DNA from: Perilla frutescens | Taxonomy: Eukaryota; Streptophyta; Magnoliopsida; Lamiales; Lamiaceae | Direction of reading: 5' to 3' | NCBI GenBank assembly: GCA_026008535.1 | Contig: BRKX01000014.1 | Location: forward strand, 27,069,194-27,133,193 | Length of the DNA: 64,000 bases | Part shown: positions 48,067-59,147 of the stretch, piece by piece | How the letters are laid out: each line of letters opens with the position of its first letter | Position numbering within the stretch: the first letter of the stretch is position 1 | Translations under genes and position numbers: made by a program | The notes under the pieces: model-generated | What the model saw: only the letters and a program-made list of their open reading frames with translations | The model's database searches: none | Told to the model about the DNA's origin: nothing

Positions 48067-50689
48067 GGTTAGTCGAGTTACGTGTCCGATTTAAAATTAG
48101 GAATTCAGCATACAAAACCAATCAACAACTATTAAATTGGATTAAACCCATCGTATAAAACTAACATGCGTCTATTGAATGATGTAGAAATGTTGCTTAC
48201 AAAATGGCCACCGTCTCTGTATTCGAATTCAAATTGAAGCCACTGTAATACAATTTGAAATTCAAATTTCAGATATATAAGTGTTATTCACTTAGAGAGA
48301 CCTAGGCCACGTCTCTACAGTAACGATAAATCATGAGCGCCAGTAGATGCCGAAACCGTGTAACAAAGTCCAACGGTGATTCTAGGGGAACAACCTTCTG
48401 AAAAATCCTCCGATGGACCTGCATCACCGCAAATGGACCACAGCTAGCATTATCATCCTGACGATACTGATACTCAAGAAATGGTCGATCGTAGAAGAGC
48501 TTCTTATCGATCATTGATCGAGCCTGATGACCCCAGTATCCGCTCACCTGCAGGAGTGGAGGCAGCATATTCATAAATGGCCAAAGCTGCCGCTGCCGTC
48601 GCTGAAAGGACTCCGTATCCAAAATATTGTTCGTCTTATGGTACAACGAATCGTAGATGAAGACAGTCCATCGGTTCAAGTCGATCACTGCAGTCACCCA
48701 GTGCTCAGAGACCAAACAGCAAGTGATCACCTGAAGGTTCGAAAGAAATTGATCAACGCACAATACAAACAATATTAGGTAGATTTGTCATTCACACTTC
48801 AGATTGAGCAACTATTTACTTACGCGGTTGGCCTTTCATCAGGGGCGAGAGAATTTCGTCCTCCCATGTACTAAGCGTATCAAGTCCTCTTTCCACACCC
48901 AGTTTGCATAATGACTGACACCGTAATAGTCTTTATAACCGTCCAGCGAATCGGGATGAAATTTTCGCCACTCGGCCTCCAACTGATACTAACAAACCCA
49001 GCAACAAGGATTAAGATAATACATTTAAGAAAAAAATTGAACAAGTACAAACACTTACAAAGAAGGTTGATTGTAAGATGATCGTATTGTGTGCGCCTAC
49101 TCCGGGCTTCAAAAATTGGCCCTTTTCCAATCGACGCTGAAATGACCAAAGGACCAGGTCCATCACACCCATATCAAGCCAGCCATTTGGGTCCTCTAGG
49201 TTCTCAAACCAAGTCCCGCACAGCGGCAGATTCTGACCCCCGCCGACCTTCGTCAATGCATCCGGACCCCTAGCTCGAAAGGCCGCATACAACTGCTCAG
49301 TTCGCAGAGCGCTACCACCAATGGCTGACAGAGTATGAGCACTCCGTGATGCTTTAGTAGTGCATGCCGGACGAGACACCTCCCTCATCATAGAAGTTAC
49401 CTCATAATCCACTAAGCTACCAGGCTGCGCAGACTGGCTAAGGGCATTCCCAACAACACTTCCATGTTCAAACGATGTCCAGCTAGCTGAATTAATATCA
49501 CAGTCATCCTCTACCGAATTTCCCCCCTGCCCGCTCATCAGTGCTGCATCCTGAAGCTGATAACCATTGAGTGTTAGGATTTCTCCGTACATGCTATTAG
49601 CAATACGGCAACAATTCCCTCCTCATTACGGATATTCATATCTAGTTTGACCACAATTAAAAAGTGAAAGCGAGCATAAGAGACAGAAGTCCAGTAAAAT
49701 GTGGTCATTCTACGAGCAATTTGGTGTGAACGAAGGTAAATATTTATTTGAATGCTGAGAGAGAGGATAGCAGTCCATCAAAATAAGTAATGAATGTCAG
49801 TCTCATACATACGATAGCAGGGGAGTACAGATTAATGGATAAGGAGGTCAGAGTTGCTCGAATTTGCAATATTTCACGCGCAGAGAGCCTCAGATTTGGG
49901 AAAATTATATCTTTAAATATATCGATACTAATTATGCATTAAAGTACAAACATAGATACGTGTCTTAAACGACCCTTACAGGTTCAGCTTTGTTTGCAAA
50001 CAACCAAACTGCCAAGCAACGAGATGGTCACGGTGATATCTTCTCACAGATTTACTTACATATAAAGAATCTAACTCACCGGCTCATCGGTGTGACCCTC
50101 CGGACCACGGCTAATCTGTCTCTCCCCAGACTGCTCAGACACCAATACTATCTCCTGACTTCTTCCGGGACATGTGCTCCCACTCTTTTTAACCTGTAAG
50201 TATTACAATTACATATTAGTAAACTCCAACTACAGGTTCGCACACACAAAATTAAGTATGAAGATTGGTACATGCAAGCAGGTAATAGGCCTAGCAGTGG
50301 GGCTCCCACTGTCGCAGCCACGCATTCGACCCACTCTTTTGGTCAATACATCCACTTTTTCAACCATCTTGGCCATGAGCTCCTCAAACAGTCATGTTCT
50401 TCTGTCCAACTCAACTTCAAACCGAGCAGCGGTCACGCGAGCAGCCTCCTCTGCAGCCTCACGAGCAATCTCTCTATACTTGTCCACGTGCTGACAACAG
50501 ATGTAGCCGTCACCGGTACCTTCTGATGGCGATCCCGGCCTCACCCTTTTTCAAGAATGGTCACCACCACTAGTACCTTCCACAGTGTCTACTTCAACCG
50601 TATCTCCATAGCCAGGGGAGAAACAATCGAGCAACATCCTTGGTGTACGCAGATCATCAAATGTAGGAATTGTTGGCATGGTGCATTCC

Positions 50690-51290
50690 AAACCAACTGG
50701 CACAGTGATAGGATGGGTAGATACTCCGGGCTCAATCATTCTTGCTGGAGGCGTACATGCTGTAGAAGGGGTAGACACTCTCACAGGAGTGGACACTCCA
50801 GGCTCAAGGTTTAATTCTGTAGGGGAAGAGGCTCTACCAGGGGTACACGCTCTAGGAGAGGTGGAGAATACTGGCTCAATGATTAATGTTGGAGGGGAAG
50901 ATGCACCGGGAGGGGTATAAGCACTAGGAAACGTGGCCGCTGTTTCATCGATGATAAATGCTGTAGGGGAAGAGGCTCTGGAAGGGGTAGAAGATGTACG
51001 AGAGGTAGAGGCTACTGCCTCATTGATTAATGCTGGAAGGGAAAAGTCTCTGGGAGGGGTAGAAGACCTATGAGAGGTGGACGGTGCAGCCTCAGTGATT
51101 AATGCTACAAGGGAAGAGGGTCTACGAGGGGTGGAGGCCCTAGGAGGGGTGGACGATCCAGGAGGAATGAAAACCGTTGGAGGGGTAGATGCTCTGGGAG
51201 GAGTACACGCTCTACCAGGGGTGGACGCTCCAGACGGAATGGTAACTGCTGGACGGGTAGATGCTATAGCAGGAGTACCCACTCCACGAG
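50690..51290 (-). repeat. Coding minisatellite: Ser/Thr-Pro-rich repeats in the copy-2 protease gene
   Basis: On the minus strand the product repeats a ~26-28-residue unit of the form STPPRASSPTALI-EP-xSTS, about six times. Shorter TPPRAST units lie on the N-terminal side. The unit length in DNA is about 84 bp. The proline and serine richness suggests a disordered linker between the DUF1985 and protease domains. Confidence 0.75.
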
Positions 51291-52526
51291 AGGGGCAAAT
51301 GCCATGTGATGTGCTGTCTCTGGGCGGAGTCAATGCTCCATCGTCACAGGCCAGGCTAGGACGAGACGCTGCTTTAGAACGGGTTAACTTGCTTGCTCTC
51401 TTCCTCTCCTTATCTTTCACCAGATATCGCACACCAACTGGGTCTGGACACTGTGTACTCCTAAAGTATGGCAATTCCATCTCGGACTCTTGCGGCTCTA
51501 GAAATACATGGCATACTAGCTGCAAACAGAGAACAATATATAGTTAGAAATGCGATAAAAAATAATTCCAAAGTTTAGACCAATAGCTAACCGCATGCAC
51601 CACTTCCTCGGTGAATAATGTACCGATACGGACAGTCTTATCGCGGAACTTCCACTTCAAACACCTCAGACGTGCATCGTCAGACAATAGTATGGCACAG
51701 TGATGCCCGACACGAGGGATGGCCTCGTAAGCCCAAATCTACAAATTTGGACACATGATTGAACTATTACTTATGTACTAAATTGTTATCTCAATTAAGC
51801 TGAAAAAAAACTGTGAAGAAACTTTACTTGTAGAGCCCAAACAGGGCCGTAGAAATGGTAAGTTCTTCTATTCGACGTGGTAGCAAAATCAGCGTCTGTC
51901 AATGGAATCCGTCTCATATAATTCAGCAGCAAACCAAAGGTATAAGAACCCCATGGGAAAGACTGCCAACTATCTTTATCCTCGACCAAAACCCACACCC
52001 AATCTTCAATAACATGAGGCTGGTCATATCCAAACAACATGTTGTAAACAAACAACACGTTTGCCACCTTCACATAATCACTGACATCATCTCCGAGCAA
52101 AAAATGCTTATACCTATCAAACAGATCACATAACTTAATAGATTTCCGTTTCAACACCCGACTATAAAAACTGTCGGCAAGAATATCGTGCTTCGCATTT
52201 GGATCAAAATCACTCCCTCCAAATAACAGACCAGTCACCAATGCATACTCAGCAGGGGAAAATCTAATATTCGTCCCTCCAACATGGAACCAAGTCTCGT
52301 GATCGAGTGCACCATCTAATGAAATCTCTCGGGCCATCAATGAGTGTAAACCAGTATTGCAGCTAGTCCCTCCAACAAATTTCATAACTTCGCCAAAAGG
52401 CCCATTCCGAAACTCTTCAACAAGATCAACATCTCCAACCATCTTCAATATTTCTATAATACTATTGGAGTAATTCTTCCAGTATAAATTTATGGAACAT
52501 GAAATCTTCTGCAATGCCTCTCTCCT

Positions 52527-53834
52527 CTAAGACCAAGGACGCTATAAATTACAAAAAAATTGTAACTAAGAATTTAGCAATTAGTGAAAATCATAATTAT
52601 TTGTATGTAAACAAACTTTATACACAGGCAACGAGTAAATATGAATCTGTAATAGTAATACATATATATTTCACTCTAAATCTAGATTACTGAGTCACAC
52701 TAACACGACTACTGGCCCTAATATTAACAATAAAGGAAAAAGGAACAATAGAATTTGCTGGCATAAAAGCAAAAAAATCAGAATCTTCGCCTCAAGTAAG
52801 TGGATGTTACAGTAAAAACATAATCATGAATACTCAACCATTGAGGAGAAGCGGGTGTGACAATCGTTTCAGAAAAATTATTAACATAGCAATGATGAAA
52901 ATTAATAGTTTAAATTACACTGATTTATTGCAGCCTCAGTCTGAGATTACCGACAATCTACGCAGTCATTTTCACAACACATGGCTTTCAAGAAGACTAC
53001 TTGGAACCAAGATCTAACAAAATAAGGCATTGTGGTTCAACATTTGCAGATTTATTTGAAATTAGTACATGCTAGTACGTAGTTAATTTCAATGTTCTTT
53101 GGACTTGCATCATTAATTAGTGTTTCAAAGAGCATACACACATTTGGTGTTTAAATTAAAGCTAACAGTGCAGCTTTTAATTGATACCTTATTTTTTCAC
53201 CGCCAATGATCTATTGAAATTTAGATGAACCTCACATGCTAATAAACTTTTTAGAACAACACGGATTCAAATTCAGTGATAGTTACATACATTACTCACT
53301 TTAATTTAAATTGAATGAGAGGGTCTACGGTTTAAATCAGCATTCTGTTATGATTCATTGTTACCGACGAAAAATGTACCGGCCAACGCACAAATAGAAT
53401 CATAGTAGGAGGAATTTAAAAAAACATAACAAATTCCAGAAATGATCAACCATTGCAGAATCAGACTCAACTTACCAAAATTACAAAGACGTACGAATTG
53501 TAAGAAGTAAAAAATCGCCAAGCACGGTTAAACCCTTTTGTGGTGTGTAAATTGGGGTAATAGACCAAATAGATAATAAAATAAATAAATGCAGACAACA
53601 CTACACGTTCAAATCGTACGTGTAGACACGCTCAGTTCAAACGTGCCGTAATTATGTAAACCCTAATAGCCCAAATTGCGAGTTGTAATTTGCCGCCAAC
53701 GACAGAAATTGAATTTACGTGTAACGCTCAATGAATAAAACAATGAATTACACAAATGCACACCTTAATTCACAACCACATTAGACTCAAATTTAGCCCC
53801 TTTAACAGATAATTGAAGGGAATGGGAATCAAAC
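52527..53834 (-). other. Long first intron of the copy-2 protease gene
   Basis: It is flanked by GAG|GTTTGA at 53834 and CTTAG|AGG at 52527 and is AT-rich. It contains ACTACACGTTC, CGTACGTGTAGACACGC and AACGTGCCG at 53600-53650. No other gene is visible. The intron assignment depends on the short first exon being real. Confidence 0.5.
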
Positions 53835-53852
53835 CTCTGTCGTATCCTCCAT

Positions 53853-55444
53853 CGCCCAATTACGTCCGAGAAACACAGTAGGGGGTTTCCGCCGTCGTAT
53901 TGATCTCCACCTTCGAAGTGTCACCGACGACGGAGAATGATAGAAAATAACCCGCGCTTCAATTTTGGGAGTCCAATCTGGCTGCGTGTACTGCGTCTAA
54001 CGTTTTCTGGAAACGACGGGTTTCTACGTGTAAAAAATTACGTGTATAGATTTCACAGATAGGGCTTGCCGCGTGTACAAGATGTAAAGAAATAAAATAA
54101 AAAAGAGGAAACAATGAAAACCACATAAATAAAATATTTCTTACTATTAATTCAAATACATTTCGATTTAAAGGTCAGCACCAATTTAATTACAGCAAAA
54201 TACATATTGTATACCAAGTATACAATATAAAGACCTTTGTCTTCGAGTATATTTCTTATTATTAATTGAACTCGATTCCGATTTAAGGAAGTTGGTCAAA
54301 TTGATGCGTGTAAACTGTTTGCAGCTCTCGAAAAATGAAAACCTCACCTAGATATTATAATAATACAAAATAAACATATAGTCCTTATTATTAATTCAAA
54401 AATCTCTCGGTGTTAACTTATACACCTTTCGGATAATATACTGCGTCTATGATTTATACAATTTCGATTAATAAATTTAAATTCAGAAAAACAGGACATA
54501 AAAATATTAAAATTCCAGATTAAGATAACATATTTTTAATTTAACGATTGCACCGCATTTCCACTGTAGGTGCAAACCAAATTAACATGACCACAAAAAC
54601 GCACTAATTAGAACAAAAAAAAAACATTTGTTATGTAAACCTCACATGTAGGCTTTAGGGAAAATTTAGATTAATCGTCGAAAATTTAAATGAATCGGGC
54701 CAAGTTTTCAATCGTCGAAAATTTACATGAAGTGCGTGTATTATCAGTAGAATTTTTAAGGGGAATATTTAATTAGATTAGGTTCATTATATTTGATTTC
54801 TATATCCTCAACCCAATATTAGGTTATAGATACCATTCTCATTTAATATTTTATATATTAATTCCTAATATGAATATATACCGTGTGTGTATATATAATC
54901 AAATTTAGCCATATATAATATAAATATATACATAAATTCCTACTACTAATATTAATATTTCACGGATGAGAGTTGTTCATCCCTAATATTAATATTCATA
55001 TATTAATTCCTAATATAAATAGATATGGAGTCTATGTATATATATAATGAGATTTATCTATCCAAATATATAGCACTAATATTATATGTACGTCATATAT
55101 ATATTAAGAGAAAATATTAGCTTCTCAATTAGTGTAAATAGATAAGGTGTCTATGTAAATATATAATGAAAGTTATCTATCATAATATCTATCACTAAAT
55201 TATACATACGTAATCTATATAGTAAGGGAAAATATTAGCTGCTCCATTAGGAATAGTGATTTAGGCGGGAAAACTTGCTATTTCTATTTCCGATAACTAT
55301 CTTACTTTTAGATAATAGATATATATATATATAGATTATTTTAAATCTATGTGATCACGTTTCAATTTAATCATAGCAATCGTGAAATTAATCAGGGAAA
55401 ATTAAAAATCATTCGTGGCAATATTTAAAATTCTTTCTTAGAGG
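53853..55444. other. Upstream region of copy 2 and AT-rich stretch
   Basis: 53985-54085 is rich in CGTGTA words (GCGTGTACTGCGTC, CTACGTGTAAAA, GCCGCGTGTACAAG), like the ends of the other elements. Two similar segments near 54990-55090 and 55130-55230 (AGATA.GG.GTCTATGTA.ATATATAATGA) form a tandem-like pair. No gene is seen. Confidence 0.45.
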
Positions 55445-55885
55445 ACAAACTCCGATACATGCTACACACTACTATATAAGGAAATGAATTCTTTATCAAA
55501 AGAGTTGAAAAACAAGCTATACACCACCTTATAATCAATTTGATGATTATAACATGTCAAATCCTGATAATTCTAAACACTATAGTATAATCAAATGTAT
55601 TCTCGCATATGAAGTCGGAACTAGCTATTAATTAAAGAAAATAATCAAATGGATTGACATAAGTGAAATCCCGATACAATTTGCACGGTAAACTATAATA
55701 AAATGGATTCTCGCATATGAAGTCCTGATACACTCTTTGCACTATAGTGTAATAAAATGGGTTCTTCTTTACAAAAAATCCAAACAATCATAACACTATA
55801 GTACAACCAATTTCATTCTCGGAACTGAAAATACGATACAACCTATAAATTACAGTAGAATCAACTTCATTCTCACAGGTTTCAC
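55445..55885. repeat. Degenerate ~60-bp tandem repeat related to 22739-23075
   Basis: Units contain GATACA, a CACTATAGT(A/G)TAAT palindrome-like core, CAAATTG/AAATGGATTCTC and CATATGAAGTC. About seven diverged units are visible. Confidence 0.6.
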
Positions 55886-56614
55886 ATTTCATACAAAATG
55901 AACTTATATAAAGTGGTGTTGTTATTTTAGACCAAGTGCTCTAATATATTGCTATTTCTTTTAATCATTTAACAAAATAGATTAATATTGCTTAACATTA
56001 TTTCTAATTTTTTACAAAGATATTATATAAGCTAGCTAATTTAATTTTCCATTATAAGAATATTAGACCAGGGAATCCTCTCACTATGAACTCGTTCGGT
56101 GGACAACGAATCGGTTCTTCGGGCGTAATCTGAATAAAATCAACGACATAAATACAACATCCATGGATTAGAACTGGTATTGTAACTATTTCAATTTGTT
56201 ATCACGATATTTGTTTTATTCAATTTTATTATTTAATTTTCATATATAATAAAAAAATTTACAAAAATTAAGTTTTATAAAATTAAAGAAAAATTTGACG
56301 TATTCGAATACCAATTTCAATCTTCTTTTTTTTGGGGGGGTATTATTATTAATATTTCACTTCCGACAAAAAACCGATCAATATAAGAATACTTTTCTAC
56401 ATTTCGATTATCGTATAAATTTTTCCCATAATTTCTGGTAGAGAAGACAAACACAAAACGAACAAGTAATCGCCGACTCCATACAATCAATTAATAACAC
56501 AATTTCACATAACTTACATCTTAACAGAGATAAATACATATATATAGATGTATATGTAAATACACTATCGTAACTTAATGTCATTTGTATAAATCACTTT
56601 TATACAATTTTAAC

Positions 56615-56655
<41 letters not shown>

Positions 56656-57006
56656 GAAAATTATTCATTTTTTAAATTCACTATATGTACAATTTTTACT
56701 TATATATACATATATATATATATATGTATATACTAAATTGTTCATTTATCTATATTTAAGTGCCACGTGTTATAATTAAGAAATAAATATGCTATAAAAA
56801 ATTAACTCACATAAATACAACGTGTAATATGTGTGCAATTTTATACACGCACCAGTAGAACGTGTAGAGTTTCTGTAAATTCTTGCGCTATTTCATAAAT
56901 AATAAAATGTATACATTGTTGGAGTTAGATTTTTTCGTTTCCGTCTCCTCAATCAGGGGAGAAATCCCAATTAAAAGAGAATAATCTGCCAACGATTCTT
57001 CTACAC
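55886..57006. other. AT-rich non-coding stretch
   Basis: 56290-56650 resembles 41540-41780. (AT)n runs lie at 56619-56648 and 56700-56735. AACGTGTAATATGTG, TATACACGCACC and AACGTGTAGAG lie at 56818-56870. No gene is recognised. Confidence 0.45.
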
Positions 57007-57261
57007 CTACAAATCCGATCCTTCATCGTCTACAAATTTATTTAATCCGTCAACAACATTTCTCAGTCTTCTTCTCAAATTTTCTGACCTTATTCCGACG
57101 ACTGCGTCCAACACCGGCCACAAAACCTTCACAGGGCTTATGACTTTAGAGCAAAATGTAAATGGGCCATCGCCGCCGGCGAGGGAACCTTCCACCGAGG
57201 CCAAGCCCCTCCTCGATCCACCAGAACATCCTCCAACTCGGCCGGAAGCCTGAACAATCAA
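57007..57261 (-). CDS. Small hypothetical ORF or captured gene fragment
   Basis: It is an 84-aa ORF in a locally GC-richer island (about 56935-57420). The N-terminus is glycine- and serine-rich (RVGGCSGGSRRG). The C-terminal half is plausible protein sequence (SENLRRRLRNVVDGLNKFVDDE). I do not recognise the family. The island could be the remains of a first exon of a minus-strand gene or a gene fragment captured by a transposon. The ACACG-motif cluster just downstream at 56818-56870 favours the latter. The start codon is only the first ATG in frame. Confidence 0.3.
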   Translation of the reverse strand: MIVQASGRVGGCSGGSRRGLASVEGSLAGGDGPFTFCSKVISPVKVLWPVLDAVVGIRSENLRRRLRNVVDGLNKFVDDEGSDL

Positions 57262-58691
57262 TCACTCGCAGATCTCTCCAAAACCTACGCAACTGTACTC
57301 TCTCCTTCTCGTAACCCTATACACGGTTGTGGCATCGTCACCGGAATTTTTAAATATGGTGCCGAACGAAAATGGCCCACTGTTTTCTGGCAGTAATTTC
57401 ACCGTCGCAACCGTACATACTCGGTTTATTATAATTAATTAAAGGGCAAACAGTACTTACACTTTTTCATTTTTTATTATTATTATTATTTCAGAGGCAA
57501 ACAGTACTTTTTAACCATGGTTAACTTTTGACGGAAATTATAAAATTTATAATGGATTCCACGTGGCAAACATCCAGCAGTGGTATGCAGCATGCCTGGT
57601 TCTAGCATCGAAAAAACCCCATTTTTCTCATCTAGAAGAGGTAGTAGAATCTTCACAGCATCATACTAATGATTGCTAATATGTCATAATCCAATTAATT
57701 TTGATATCCACATGGCACAATCTCACCTCACGTGGGTAAGAAATAATTTTCTGGAATCATCATCTTAATTGGAGGACTCAAGTCCCCAACTATAACCAAT
57801 TAACGATCATTGTTATTGTAAAAACAACTTTATCTGTGCAGTGAAAATCAATATTTGGAAGACTAGTGGTGGACTGAGAGATGAATCAATGGGTTAGTGA
57901 GTGCTTTCATATTGATATTGATCATAATATTTTTAGATCAACATGCTATTGCTTTATTTTGCATCTTCTGTGCTCATTATCTCGCAATAGAGAGTCATCA
58001 CCTTCTTTCATTAATCATTTGAAAAAAAAAATATGTATGTACAACTATATATAGAGTAGCCATAATTAAGCGGATATGGGTTCCGTTGACATTTGTGATT
58101 ACTTGTGTTTTCAGTAATTAATTGCCACTATTATTATTACTACTACTACTGTTATTATAGATCCGCCTTTAAAGTGTAATATCATTAAAGCTTTACGATT
58201 CAACCACAGATATGACTGCATGTCACGTGATTCAGATTTACGAAATTAGGGCTACTGCACAACTTCCACAACTTTAATGATAACATATAACATCTTCAAA
58301 TCACAAACCACTAATTACTACTATCTTGTAATTTTATTGAGTTATAATTTTACATTTTTGCCAAATAAAAATATAGTCTCGTATATAAGCATTACATGTC
58401 AAAATGTGAATTCAATTTAAAAAAAAATTCTATACATTTAACAAAAACGAATATAAAGATCAATTGAGTTCAGTTAGAAATTCGTACTTAATATATATGA
58501 ACAAAACATAGTAAGTGTTCTTTTTAACAAGATAAAATTGAACATATTTGTAATTTGATATAATTTAAATCTCAATTCTCTAGCTCCATAGTTCTTATAG
58601 AAAAATTAAAGAGATGGTAAAATAAATGTAAAATGATAGAACAATATAGCACAAGATTTTTATTTTTATTTTTATTGTTGTGTTAATATAC
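57262..58691. other. AT-rich non-coding stretch
   Basis: No exon, terminal repeat or tandem array could be supported. It has a short (TAC)n/(TAT)n patch near 58129-58158. Confidence 0.5.
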
Positions 58692-59147
58692 AAAAATAAC
58701 CATTTTCATTTAGTAAATTATGTTTTTAGCCACTTTTTAAAAAAAGATTATATATAGCCACTTTTTTTTGCTGAAAATACTTAATTATCCTTCATAAAAT
58801 TGTGAGCTACACGACTAAAGTGTATTATTTGGATACACGAATGAAATACAATCGTGTAGCAGTATAAATTAATATTGCTACACGAGTGGTGCACGAATAA
58901 ATCCATTCGTGCAACATTTTAAGTTTATATATATACTATTACACGAATTGAGGATACATGACTGAGCATAATCGTGCAATAATTCAAATTTACACTACTA
59001 CACGAATGGAGTTACACGACTAAGTCTTTTCGTGCAGCATTAAGATTTTACATTGTTGCACGACTAGGGTACACGACAGAGGATTATTTTGTCCAAAGTG
59101 GCTAAAAACATATTTTTTTTACTAAGTCAAAATGACTATTTAAAATT
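58692..59147. mobile_element. Small terminal-inverted-repeat element rich in CTACACGA
   Basis: The ends AAAATAACCATTTTCATTTA...ATGTTTTTAGCCACTTT and their inverse at 59090-59147 form TIRs of about 45 bp with one gap. The 58800-59085 interior has about a dozen TACACGA/TCGTGTA/TCGTGCA words. Some are paired as hairpins, for example TCGTGTAGCA ... TGCTACACGA at 58852-58888. It is 456 bp long, a MITE-like element of unknown superfamily. Confidence 0.65.

Larger units (their letters stand above)
48302..53852 (-). pseudogene. DUF1985-Ulp1 (C48 peptidase) transposon gene, decayed (copy 2)
   Basis: Minus-strand exons that fit in phase 0 are 53852-53835 (MEDTTE), 52526-51828, 51738-51592, 51519 to about 50266, 50193-50080, 49550-49059, 48988-48824 and 48730-48302. 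Exon 2 has the DUF1985-type core (EYALVTGLLFGG, DSWQSFPWGSYTF, then IWAYEAIPRVGHHC in exon 3). Exon 4 has a Ser/Thr-Pro repeat linker followed by a helical segment (REIAREAAEEAARV). The last exons hold the Ulp1 domain with His in SEHWV, Asp in YDSL, Gln in YRQDD and Cys in SCGPF, all present. Premature stops are TGA at 50553-50551, TGA at 50394-50392 and TGA-TGA at 48841-48836. No indel was needed. It is diverged from copy 1, so it belongs to a different subfamily. It is likely cargo of a Mutator-like element, but I could not identify matching terminal repeats around it. Confidence 0.85.

Noticed and set aside
48824..48988. Apparent frameshift in exon 7 of protease copy 2 (alternative frame reading STWEDEILSPLM)
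   Set aside because: The exon is 165 bp with phase-0 junctions on both sides. The original frame aligns with copy 1 up to the HWV motif and needs only two adjacent stops, so no frameshift is required.
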